A DNA stretch of 7,764 nucleotides from the NCBI GenBank assembly GCA_030679615.1, contig JAUXSJ010000078.1, forward strand, positions 1-7,764. Direction: 5' to 3'. Origin of the DNA: Parachlamydiaceae bacterium (GTDB lineage: Bacteria > Chlamydiota > Chlamydiia > Chlamydiales > Parachlamydiaceae). The notes below the pieces were generated by a model. That model ran no database searches. It saw nothing but the letters and a program-made list of their open reading frames with translations, and was not told the DNA's origin. Positions within the stretch are counted from its first letter, which is position 1, and the number at the start of each line of letters is the position of its first letter. Shown here piece after piece: positions 1-6,320 of this stretch. The translations under genes and the position numbers were made by a program.

Positions 1-2
1 AA

Positions 3-377
3 ACAGAAAGTTATTTATTTTCTAATATGGTTCAAAAATATCCAAAAAATGATTCACTATTAATTAATTTAGAAAACATGACTGAAAATGACGAAATAAA
101 AATTGTAAATAATATAGACAGTTCCATTCCCAACGTTCATAACTATATTAAAAAAAACAATTCTTCAAATACAATACAGAATTTAGAATTTGAACAAATT
201 AATAAAGAATGCAATGATTCGGATGTAAATTCATCTAGAAAAAGTTCCAAGCAATTAATTGAAGCAAGTAAGGAACAAAAAAAACTTTTAACAAAAGAGT
301 TTAAAGAAAGATATAAAATTAAAAAATTACCAACTTTTATTAAACTTCAAACAGGAAATGTTATTTTTTTAACTTGA
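3..377 (+). CDS. Hypothetical polar protein, 5' end outside window
   Basis: I do not recognise this protein. The first ATG in the window is at 27, giving 116 residues. However, the same frame is open from position 3 with no stop, and no convincing ribosome-binding site precedes that ATG (a GAAAG lies about 16 bases away). The gene therefore probably starts upstream of the window and this is its 3' part. The visible protein is rich in Asn, Lys, Ile, Ser and Glu. It has no hydrophobic span or signal peptide. A strongly charged, probably helical stretch (roughly residues 70-100 from the ATG, with many Lys/Glu/Arg) precedes a short ending with Lys-Leu-Pro-Thr-Phe. Its base composition is visibly more AT-rich than the conserved genes to the right, as is common for lineage-specific genes. 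A cytoplasmic or secreted host-interaction protein is possible but unsupported. TGA stop at 375-377; no terminator hairpin follows before the palindromic element. Confidence 0.5.
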   Translation, partial: TESYLFSNMVQKYPKNDSLLINLENMTENDEIKIVNNIDSSIPNVHNYIKKNNSSNTIQNLEFEQINKECNDSDVNSSRKSSKQLIEASKEQKKLLTKEFKERYKIKKLPTFIKLQTGNVIFLT

Positions 378-424
378 TTCTATAAAATATTTAAAATTAC
401 AGATTTAAACGATAATCGTTCAGT

Positions 425-479
425 TAAATCCTGCGATACGTAAAAGCGGCAAAAGCCGTTTTACGTATCGCAGGATTTA
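425..479. repeat. Perfect 21-bp stem hairpin in left arm of the element
   Basis: Positions 425-445 are exactly complementary to 459-479. The stem continues with GGC/GCC and one more C-G pair (447-450 with 455-458) after a single bulged G at 446, leaving an AAAA loop at 451-454. It is far more GC-rich than its surroundings. The opposite arm of the large palindrome (about 704-730) keeps the ends of this segment but not the hairpin, so this is an asymmetric part of the element. The stem is not followed by a T-run, so it is not a classical terminator on either strand. Confidence 0.85.
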
Positions 480-540
480 GGTCAATGGTGTTAGCTTAAA
501 AAAATATTATTAATTGAATGGTGCGTAAAATAAAATGCCG

Positions 541-648
541 ACTTTGAGATGCCAGGTTGTAATCAGGCCGTCCCGGCCTGAGATTTTATTATAGGGTATT
601 ATCAAACTCAGGCCGGGACGACCTGATTACAACCTGGTATCTCAAAGT
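541..648. repeat. Core 42-bp inverted repeat with 24-bp loop
   Basis: Arm 541-582 matches the reverse complement of 607-648 at 40 of 42 positions. The two differences are at 551/638 and 568/621; the first can still pair as G-U in a plus-strand transcript. The loop is AT-rich (583-606). Each arm also folds on itself: CAGGCCG at 564-570 pairs with CGGCCTG at 574-580 around a three-base loop, and 609-615 pairs with 619-625 with one mismatch. The DNA could therefore extrude as one long stem or as two small ones. Confidence 0.85.
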
Positions 649-884
649 CTATCTTTACGCGTCAGGTTTGTTAATAATAATTTTTTAAGCTAACATCATT
701 GGGATTTAGACTCGGCTCAAATCGCAACATTTAACTGAACAATTAAACGATTAAAAAAAATTTCACCATTCTCGTTAACAAAATTACCCATTTACAGAGT
801 AAATCATATCTGTTAAAAGAAAATAACCCTGTATTTCAGGATGAAAATCAATCTTCATAATTATACATTAAAAGTTACTCTCAT

Positions 885-2120
885 ATGTTAGTCCTATTTT
901 TCTACTTTATCATTTCCCATATTGTCTCATTTTTTTGTTCAATTTTAGAAGCTGTTTTACTATGTTGTACAAATGGCTATGTTGCACTTCTTAAAAAGAA
1001 AAAACCTTTAGTCGGAAATATTTTAACTGAATTAAAAGCACGTATTGATAGACCCTTAGCGGCTATCCTTACTTTGAATACCGCTGCTCATACTTTTGGT
1101 GCCGCAGGAGTAGGTGCGAAGGTTTCAGAATTATATGGCGAATCTTGGCTAGTGATTACTTCTGTCATGCTCACACTCACAATGCTCATTTTAACAGAAA
1201 TGATCCCTAAAACTTTAGGCGCAATTTATTGGAAAAAATTAGCCCCTGTCACAGCTTATAGCATTCGATTTTTAATTACATTCACCTATCCTTTTGTGAT
1301 TGCTTTTGAATCTATTGCAAAAATTTTAGCTAAAGGGAAAGGTCAAGAAAAAATCACTGAAGAAGAAATTAAATTAATATTAGAAGAAGGAACTCAAGCA
1401 GGGGTTATTAGAGAATTAGAACATGATATGCTTGAAAGTATCTTTAGATTAGGAAGTCGAAGAGTTAATATTCTCATGATTCCTCGAATGGATATAGAAT
1501 GGATTGATATAAGTCTATCTATTGAAGAATTAAGAAAAACATTGGAAGAATCTCCTCACACAAGATTTCCAGTTTGCGATGATGAATTAGATGAAGTTAT
1601 AGGCCTCGTATCATCTAAGGACATTTTAAATCAAATGCTTTCTACCGGAGTATTTAATTTGAAATCTATTGTCAAACCACCACTGTTTGTTCCTGAAAAC
1701 ATGCGTGTGATTCAGCTTCTAGATATATTCAAAAAAACCCCTGATCACATAGCCTTGGTCACAGACGAATACGGCGGTGTTCAAGGATTAGTCACTTTGC
1801 ATGACCTTCTTGAATCTATTATTGGAGATGTGCCCTCTACTTCTATTCTTCCAGAAACACAAATTATTCAGAGAAAAGATGGATCATGGTTAATTGACGG
1901 AATGATTCCATTAGATGAGTTAAAAGAACAGTTTGATATAGATGCCTTTCCAGATGAGGAAAAAGGCAATTACCGAACCTTAGGTGGTTTTTGTATGCGA
2001 CAAATTGGAAGTATCCCAAGAGTGGGTGATCATTTTATTTGGGACAAATTTCAGTTTAAAATAGTTAAAATGGATGAAAGACGCGTTGAAAAAGTCTTAA
2101 TGAAATTTACAGCAAATTAA
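885..2120 (+). CDS. CNNM/CorC-type membrane protein (DUF21-CBS-CBS-CorC_HlyC)
   Basis: This 411-residue protein has the full layout of the CNNM/CorC family, often annotated as 'hemolysin' (TlyC/HlyC) and linked to Mg2+ export or homeostasis. Residues 1-145 form the DUF21 membrane domain with about four hydrophobic spans. They include the Ser-x-x-Glu of span 1 (S19, E22), an Asn-Thr-x-x-His stretch at 65-69 and the family motif Leu-Thr-Glu-Met-Ile-Pro-Lys at 103-109. A linker helix leads to two CBS domains (about 195-255 and 263-318). The second carries the hallmark Asp-Glu-Tyr-Gly-Gly at 294-298 and a Gly-Leu-Val-Thr-Leu-x-Asp run. Residues 325-408 are the C-terminal CorC_HlyC domain. Length is normal for the family. 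The ATG start follows an in-frame stop at 858-860 and begins directly with span 1, although no clear Shine-Dalgarno is visible. The DUF6629-like gene follows after 14 bp, probably in one transcript. The ion specificity and the old haemolysin name are not supported by anything seen here. Confidence 0.9.
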   Translation: MLVLFFYFIISHIVSFFCSILEAVLLCCTNGYVALLKKKKPLVGNILTELKARIDRPLAAILTLNTAAHTFGAAGVGAKVSELYGESWLVITSVMLTLTMLILTEMIPKTLGAIYWKKLAPVTAYSIRFLITFTYPFVIAFESIAKILAKGKGQEKITEEEIKLILEEGTQAGVIRELEHDMLESIFRLGSRRVNILMIPRMDIEWIDISLSIEELRKTLEESPHTRFPVCDDELDEVIGLVSSKDILNQMLSTGVFNLKSIVKPPLFVPENMRVIQLLDIFKKTPDHIALVTDEYGGVQGLVTLHDLLESIIGDVPSTSILPETQIIQRKDGSWLIDGMIPLDELKEQFDIDAFPDEEKGNYRTLGGFCMRQIGSIPRVGDHFIWDKFQFKIVKMDERRVEKVLMKFTAN

Positions 2121-2134
2121 CATGGAGATATAGA

Positions 2135-2773
2135 ATGTGTTTTTCTACAGAAGCAAGCTTTACGGCCGCCGCTGGTTTAGGCATCGTTGGAATATTAACT
2201 TTAAAAAAATGCAAATCTAAATCTCTTTATTTCTTAGCTTCGATTCCCCTTCTATTTGCAATCCAACAGCTTTCCGAAGGATTTCTTTGGTTGCATTTCA
2301 ATCAGCTAATAGATTCGAAAATATTTTTTAAAAAATCGATTAGCTTTTTTTTAATTTTCGCATTTTTAATTTGGCCGATCTGGATCCCCCTATCTTTATA
2401 TTTACCTGAAAAAATTCAATGGCGTCGAATTCTTATTGGTTTGAATCTTTTTTGCGGAATCATTTTAGCAGCTGTTAATTTATATTATTCTTTACAACAA
2501 GACATCAATGTACAACTTATAAATCACAGTATTCAATATTTAGGAAATACACCTTCTCAATATTATATTTATCCAGTTGTCGTTTTACTTCCTTTCTTTC
2601 TGTCAAGTTTAAGAAATGCATGGATTTTTGGCATACTTACTGCTTTAGCGTTTATTGTTGCAGAATATTACTATATGGAAACTTTCGTTTCTGTTTGGTG
2701 CTTTTTTGCCGCTATTGTCAGCCTAAGTATTTATAAGATCGTTAAGGATAATCCTAACATTCAATCACTATGA
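2135..2773 (+). CDS. DUF6629-like multi-span inner-membrane protein
   Basis: The 212-residue product opens with Met-Cys-Phe-Ser-x-Glu-Ala-Ser-Phe and has Gln-Gln-Leu-Ser-Glu-Gly at 44-49 at the end of the second span. I recognise these as hallmarks of the DUF6629 family. About seven hydrophobic spans can be drawn (roughly 8-24, 31-53, 68-90, 98-118, 143-158, 162-178, 183-201). There is no signal peptide or soluble domain, so it is an integral inner-membrane protein. The family's biochemical role is unknown to me. The start is well supported: GGAG at 2124-2127 lies seven bases before the ATG. The gene follows the CNNM-like gene after 14 bp on the same strand, so co-transcription is likely and a shared membrane or ion-related role is conceivable but unproven. 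It ends 33 bp before the stop of the convergent minus-strand gene. Confidence 0.75.
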   Translation: MCFSTEASFTAAAGLGIVGILTLKKCKSKSLYFLASIPLLFAIQQLSEGFLWLHFNQLIDSKIFFKKSISFFLIFAFLIWPIWIPLSLYLPEKIQWRRILIGLNLFCGIILAAVNLYYSLQQDINVQLINHSIQYLGNTPSQYYIYPVVVLLPFFLSSLRNAWIFGILTALAFIVAEYYYMETFVSVWCFFAAIVSLSIYKIVKDNPNIQSL

Positions 2774-2775
2774 TC

Positions 2776-2804
2776 TTAGATAATTCAAAATATTAATTAC
2801 CTAA
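2776..2804. terminator. Possible weak AT-rich terminator between convergent genes
   Basis: TTAGATAATT at 2776-2785 pairs with AATTACCTAA at 2795-2804 around a nine-base loop. There is one A-C mismatch on the plus strand, which becomes a G-U pair on the minus strand. On the plus strand a T-rich run follows from about 2812. The hairpin sits in the 33-bp gap between two convergent stop codons, where a shared terminator is expected. The stem is AT-rich and the T-run is separated from it, so the call is tentative. Confidence 0.35.
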
Positions 2805-2806
2805 AA

Positions 2807-3613
2807 TTAAGTGTTTATTTTATTTTTTTTATTTGAAAGAAGTGCCTCAATAACATTTTGCGGAATATCATTTTTACTTTTACTAGGTTTAATTATTTTA
2901 TCAAGTATTGGTATAAGAAATTCAATTGAAAATAAGACCACAGAAATTGTTTTAGTTATTTCCAAATAATTACTATTAAATATTTTACCTGTGGATTTTA
3001 AAGAAATATATTCAATTAATTTATAAAAAAATAAAGTCACTAGAATTTTTTTTATTTTTATTGAATCAATTACTAATTTCATTTCATCAATCGAATTAAA
3101 TTTAATTTCTTCTAAATTTATTAATTGAATTGTTTCATTAAAACAATCTTCCGTAAAAACAATCACTTCCATTATCTTATTTATCAATATTGAAGAAGTT
3201 TTAAACTGCTTGACTAATCCAAATGTTTTTGTAAAAATGATACCAATTTTATGATCTATTTCAATAATGATCTTAAAAATTTTATTTTCTAATCGAGAAA
3301 CATTTTTATCGTTATTATAATTTTCATACAGAAATTTAATTATCTTCAAACTGAGATCCAAAACTATAGAATTAAGTAAATTATATACAAAATACATGGA
3401 AAAACATCGAATCGCTTTCTTGTGAATATCATTCAAATATACTTTAATTACTGAAAGTTTTCTTTTTTTCAAAATATCTATAGTTAGACTAACACTTCCG
3501 AATAGCAATGAACTCAAAACATTACGAACTGTTGAGCTAAAAGCACTCTTTGTGTAATAAGAAGAGTTATTTTTAAAATTATCAATATTGATATTATTTC
3601 TTATGATTTGCAT
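2807..3613 (-). CDS. Hypothetical hydrophobic protein, lineage-specific
   Basis: I do not recognise this 268-residue protein. It is Lys/Ile/Asn-rich and alternates basic segments with hydrophobic stretches (about 31-47, 70-88, 141-154, 186-204 and 222-241). A polar N-terminus of about 25 residues and a basic tail after 242 flank them. The hydrophobic stretches contain charged residues, so it may be a membrane-associated helical protein rather than a clean multi-span transporter. Base composition is close to one quarter GC in the part I counted (14 of 60 bases at 2821-2880), lower than in the conserved neighbours, suggesting a recently acquired or fast-evolving gene. The long uninterrupted frame in such AT-rich DNA argues that it is real. 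An AGAG shortly before the ATG is a weak ribosome-binding site. It converges with the DUF6629-like gene and diverges from the VKOR-DsbA gene. Chlamydial inclusion-membrane proteins also combine basic and hydrophobic segments, but the paired-span pattern typical of them is not clear here. Confidence 0.65.
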   Translation of the reverse strand: MQIIRNNINIDNFKNNSSYYTKSAFSSTVRNVLSSLLFGSVSLTIDILKKRKLSVIKVYLNDIHKKAIRCFSMYFVYNLLNSIVLDLSLKIIKFLYENYNNDKNVSRLENKIFKIIIEIDHKIGIIFTKTFGLVKQFKTSSILINKIMEVIVFTEDCFNETIQLINLEEIKFNSIDEMKLVIDSIKIKKILVTLFFYKLIEYISLKSTGKIFNSNYLEITKTISVVLFSIEFLIPILDKIIKPSKSKNDIPQNVIEALLSNKKNKINT

Positions 3614-3854
3614 TGCACTCTACTTTTAAATTATTTTTTACAGATTATTTTATTTAATAATGATTCAATTGATTGATTTTAAAATTTAAAAATAATCTAT
3701 TTTATAGATTTGAAAACTTTTTTTTTTAATTAAACAATTAAATATAAATATATCATAAATTAATATCAAACAATATTCTCTTTTAATCCTATTTTGCGTT
3801 AAAAATAAAAATTTTTCTTGACAAATTGACACTAAAAAAAACAGAATAACGATT
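3614..3854. other. AT-rich divergent intergenic region
   Basis: This gap separates the starts of two divergent genes and must hold promoters for both. It is almost entirely A and T. A perfect 7-bp inverted repeat with a three-base centre (AATCTAT/ATAGATT, 3694-3710) could be an operator but is unremarkable in such DNA. A T-run follows at about 3718-3726. A minus-strand reading frame across 3686-3874 has no family resemblance and overlaps the start of the VKOR-DsbA gene, so I do not count it as a gene. Confidence 0.5.
3818..3831 (+). promoter_or_regulatory. Two tandem TTGACA -35-like boxes before VKOR-DsbA gene
   Basis: The consensus hexamer TTGACA occurs twice, at 3818-3823 and 3826-3831, only 37 and 29 bases before the ATG at 3855. 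Matching -10 boxes are poor: AGAATA at 3843-3848 lies 19 bases after the first, and GATTAT at 3851-3856 lies 19 after the second and overlaps the start codon. If either is used, the transcript would have almost no leader, in line with the missing Shine-Dalgarno. This is a motif match only. Confidence 0.3.
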
Positions 3855-4946
3855 ATGAATACGCAATCTACCACTTTTTTTTTAGAAAAAATTCAAGCTC
3901 GAGCCTATCGATATTGTTTTTTCCTTGTTTTAGTCGCTCTAGTTACAGGCTTAGTCTTGACGGTTCTATCGTGGATGGAAGTTTGTGTTGAGCATTGTTC
4001 TGCCAATCAAGAATACAGAATTTTTGGAATTCCGTTTGCAATTTTTGGATTATTGTTTTTCCCTACTTTAGTTTTAATGCATTTGCTTTCTGCAAAATAT
4101 CTTTATTTAAGACCTCTTGTATCATGGATGATCTCTTCAGCAATTGGCGCAGAAATCATGTTTATTTTAGTTCAAAAAAATCAAATTGGACACTGGTGTC
4201 CTGTTTGCTTAAGCATTGCCACTTCTCTAGGCATAGCAGGATTAATTTTATTAGCTTCCTATCTGCTGAAATTTTTTTTCAATAAATTTAATAAACAAAA
4301 TGGTGGACAAATGAATCTTTTTAAGCATGCTATTATCACTTTCTCCTTCATCCTATTAGGTTTCGTTTCTGCATATGTAGGAATCAGTAAAGTTGATGCA
4401 GCTCAAACTAATTTTAAAGAAATGAAAGACAAGCTCGCGTTTGGAAATAAAAATAGTCAGATTGAAATTTATACATTTTCTGATTGGTATTGCCCCTCAT
4501 GTAAAAAAGTAGAGCCTATAGTAGAAAAGCAGTATCAAAAGTTAAAAGGTGAAGCCACCTTCTATTTCGTTGATTATCCTATTCATAAAAAGAGCTTAAA
4601 TTACACTCCTTATAATTTAGCCTTCCAGGTTCACAACAAATCTCAATATTTACAAGCACGTCAGATGCTTGCTGGATTAGCAGAAAAAGACGAAAATCCT
4701 ACTGATGAAGAAGTATTAAAACTTTCCGAAAAAAATAAAATCCCCTTTCAAGAACTTTCTTTTATAGATGTAAAAAACGGAATGGATTTCTTTGAAATGC
4801 TAGTTCAAAAATACAACTTAAACTCAACTCCAACGATTATCATCACTAATAAAAATGGGTCTAAAGTGATAAAATTAGAAGGTAGAGATGAAATCAGTGA
4901 AAAAAGCATTTTAGACGGAATAAAAAAATTAAATAACAAATCTTAA
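3855..4946 (+). CDS. VKOR-DsbA fusion, membrane disulfide-bond catalyst
   Basis: The 363-residue protein joins a vitamin K epoxide reductase (VKOR)-type membrane domain to a DsbA-like thioredoxin domain. Residues 20-142 hold four spans. The shuttle cysteines C44 and C48 lie in the loop after span 1, followed by Phe-Gly-Ile-Pro (57-60), and the quinone-side active site is Cys-Pro-Val-Cys (115-118) at the start of span 4. A fifth span (about 158-177) leads to the soluble domain from about 190. That domain has Trp-Tyr-Cys-Pro-Ser-Cys (211-216) and the cis-proline loop Ser-Thr-Pro-Thr (324-327). All catalytic cysteines of both halves are present. Known VKOR fusions oxidise their attached thioredoxin domain and pass electrons to quinone, replacing DsbB plus DsbA. 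The periplasmic domain would oxidise exported proteins; in chlamydiae, cysteine-rich envelope proteins are likely clients (inference). The ATG is the only suitable start because the next Met (41) lies after span 1. kbl follows after 12 bp, probably on the same transcript. Confidence 0.88.
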   Translation: MNTQSTTFFLEKIQARAYRYCFFLVLVALVTGLVLTVLSWMEVCVEHCSANQEYRIFGIPFAIFGLLFFPTLVLMHLLSAKYLYLRPLVSWMISSAIGAEIMFILVQKNQIGHWCPVCLSIATSLGIAGLILLASYLLKFFFNKFNKQNGGQMNLFKHAIITFSFILLGFVSAYVGISKVDAAQTNFKEMKDKLAFGNKNSQIEIYTFSDWYCPSCKKVEPIVEKQYQKLKGEATFYFVDYPIHKKSLNYTPYNLAFQVHNKSQYLQARQMLAGLAEKDENPTDEEVLKLSEKNKIPFQELSFIDVKNGMDFFEMLVQKYNLNSTPTIIITNKNGSKVIKLEGRDEISEKSILDGIKKLNNKS

Positions 4947-4958
4947 TCTAGTCGAAAT

Positions 4959-6149
4959 ATGAATGATGCTTTTTTGGAACATTTGCAAGCTGAACTCATA
5001 TCTTTAAAAGAGCAAGGATTGTATAAAACTGAAAGAGAAATTTCCTCCCCACAAGATTCTGAAATCATCCTTATGGGAGGAAATCATGTTCTAAATTTTT
5101 GTTCTAATAATTATTTAGGTCTTTCAAATCATCCAGAAATAATCCAAGCTGCTAAGGATTCTTTAGAGACATACGGCTTTGGATTATCATCAGTTCGATT
5201 TATTTGCGGAACACAAGTTATCCATAAACAATTAGAAAAAAAAATATCTCATTTTTTCAATACTGAAGACACCATCCTCTATACTTCCTGTTTTGATGCA
5301 AATGGGGGGTTATTTGAAACGATTTTGGGATCGGAAGATGCGATTATTAGTGATGCCCTCAATCATGCTAGCATAATCGATGGGGTCCGTTTATCCAAAG
5401 CCAAGCGATTTCGTTATGAAAACAATGATATGAAAAGCTTGGAAGAGCAATTAAAACTAGCTAAAGATTCTAGATTTAAGCTCATTGCAACAGATGGCGT
5501 TTTTTCAATGGATGGAATCATTGCTAATCTTCCTGAAATCTGTCAATTAGCAGACCAATATGGTGCTTTAGTGATGGTCGATGATAGTCATGCTACTGGT
5601 TTCATTGGTGAAGGCGGTAGAGGGACTCCGGAATATTGTGGTGTGATGGATCGTATAGACATTTTAACTGGAACCCTAGGTAAAGCTCTTGGCGGAGCTT
5701 TAGGTGGCTATACTTCAGGAAAAAAACCACTCATTGAATGGCTGAGACAACGCTCTAGACCCTATTTGTTTTCAAATTCCTTAGCACCTTCAGTGGTTGG
5801 TGCATCTCTTAAAGTTTTAGATATTATTGAACAATCAAAGGATCGAAGAGAACGTTTAAAATTTAACAGCGAATACTTTCGAAATAAAATGGAAGCTTTA
5901 GGTTTTCAATTAATTCCAGGGGTTCATCCAATTATTCCCGTCATGCTCGGTGATGCAAAAATAGCACAAGAATTTTCAAAAAGAATGCTAGAAAAAGGTA
6001 TTTACGTTGTGGGATTTTCCTATCCCGTTGTTCCTCAAGGAAAAGCGCGAATTAGAACACAGATGTCTGCTAATCATTCAAAAGACAATTTAGATCACGC
6101 GATCGAAGCTTTTGCTAGCGTTGGGCGCGAACTTGGAATCATTCATTAA
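4959..6149 (+). CDS. kbl: Glycine C-acetyltransferase (2-amino-3-ketobutyrate CoA ligase)
   Basis: This 396-residue protein resembles E. coli Kbl almost end to end, including near-equal length (397-398 expected). It is a PLP-dependent fold-type I alpha-oxoamine synthase that cleaves 2-amino-3-ketobutyrate with CoA to glycine and acetyl-CoA in the cytoplasm. Diagnostic features are the Ser-Cys-Phe-Asp-Ala-Asn-Gly-Gly block at 110-117, Asn-His-Ala-Ser at 135-138 (His136 expected to stack on PLP), Asp-Asp-Ser-His at 208-211, the Schiff-base lysine K242 in Thr-Gly-Thr-Leu-Gly-Lys, and the substrate-carboxylate Arg in Arg-Ile-Arg-Thr-Gln (364-368). The Cys-Phe-Asp-Ala-Asn-Gly-Gly and Arg-Phe-Ile-Cys-Gly-Thr-Gln signatures favour Kbl over the related BioF. 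The partner gene tdh lies downstream on the same strand and supports the assignment. It starts 12 bp after the VKOR-DsbA stop with a weak ribosome-binding site. A palindromic element begins right after its TAA stop. Confidence 0.95.
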   Translation: MNDAFLEHLQAELISLKEQGLYKTEREISSPQDSEIILMGGNHVLNFCSNNYLGLSNHPEIIQAAKDSLETYGFGLSSVRFICGTQVIHKQLEKKISHFFNTEDTILYTSCFDANGGLFETILGSEDAIISDALNHASIIDGVRLSKAKRFRYENNDMKSLEEQLKLAKDSRFKLIATDGVFSMDGIIANLPEICQLADQYGALVMVDDSHATGFIGEGGRGTPEYCGVMDRIDILTGTLGKALGGALGGYTSGKKPLIEWLRQRSRPYLFSNSLAPSVVGASLKVLDIIEQSKDRRERLKFNSEYFRNKMEALGFQLIPGVHPIIPVMLGDAKIAQEFSKRMLEKGIYVVGFSYPVVPQGKARIRTQMSANHSKDNLDHAIEAFASVGRELGIIH

Positions 6150-6313
6150 TAGACTTCTTTCGAAATTCCATTTGATTGCTAAAATTGCTCTTTTTGGCAT
6201 CTTTTTTGTAAAATTTTTCAGCCATATGTACACATATGACTTCAAAATTTTTCAAAAAACCTACTCAAAAATACCTAATTTTTTCAATCAAAGCAAATTT
6301 CGAAAGAAGTCTA
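6150..6313. mobile_element. Palindromic MITE-like element between kbl and tdh
   Basis: The sequence directly after the kbl stop is an imperfect palindrome. Its ends are near-perfect inverted repeats: GACTTCTTTCGAAATT at 6152-6167 matches the complement of 6296-6311. The arms stay similar all the way to the centre, the perfect CATATGT-AC-ACATATG at 6223-6238. Both ends are bordered by TA (6150-6151 and 6312-6313), as expected for elements moved by Tc1/mariner-IS630-type transposases, which duplicate a TA target. About 160 bp long with no coding capacity, it fits a MITE. It is unrelated in sequence to the palindrome at 405-751. In a kbl transcript it would form a long hairpin just after the stop codon, which could limit read-through or protect the 3' end. 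Confidence 0.65.
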
Positions 6314-6320
6314 ATAAATT

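Larger units (their letters stand above)
405..751. mobile_element. Nested palindromic MITE-like element, ~347 bp with flanking repeats
   Basis: Almost the whole gap between the first gene and the CNNM-like gene is one large imperfect palindrome. The outer ends match as inverted repeats: 413-429 against 729-745, 16 of 17 positions (core GTTCAGTTAAAT at 418-429). Inside these, 489-513 pairs with about 671-695 (TTAGCTTAAAAAA and its complement), and 541-582 pairs with 607-648. A 9-bp direct repeat, TTAAACGAT, sits at 405-413 and 743-751, which fits a target-site duplication. It overlaps the terminal repeats by one to three bases, so exact borders are uncertain. No reading frame of note lies inside. 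Inverted ends, a candidate duplication, small size and no transposase are what defines a miniature inverted-repeat element. The parent insertion sequence cannot be named from this window. Confidence 0.65.

Noticed and set aside
405..751. CRISPR-like array or structured ncRNA gene
   Set aside because: There are no regularly spaced direct repeats; the structure is one palindrome with flanking duplication, better explained as a MITE-like element.
3694..3710. Perfect AATCTAT/ATAGATT inverted repeat as an operator
   Set aside because: A seven-base A/T-dominated repeat is easily found by chance in this gap; no known regulator site is recognised.
3686..3874. 62-codon minus-strand frame in the divergent gap
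   Set aside because: It overlaps the start of the VKOR-DsbA gene, has AT-driven Ile/Phe/Lys composition and no family resemblance.
3995..4285. 96-codon frame inside the VKOR-DsbA gene
   Set aside because: It is out of frame with a clearly recognisable conserved protein and looks like a shadow frame.
4959..6149. BioF (8-amino-7-oxononanoate synthase) instead of Kbl
   Set aside because: The residues match Kbl closely throughout, including the Cys-Phe-Asp-Ala-Asn-Gly-Gly block, and tdh lies next to it with no other biotin genes.
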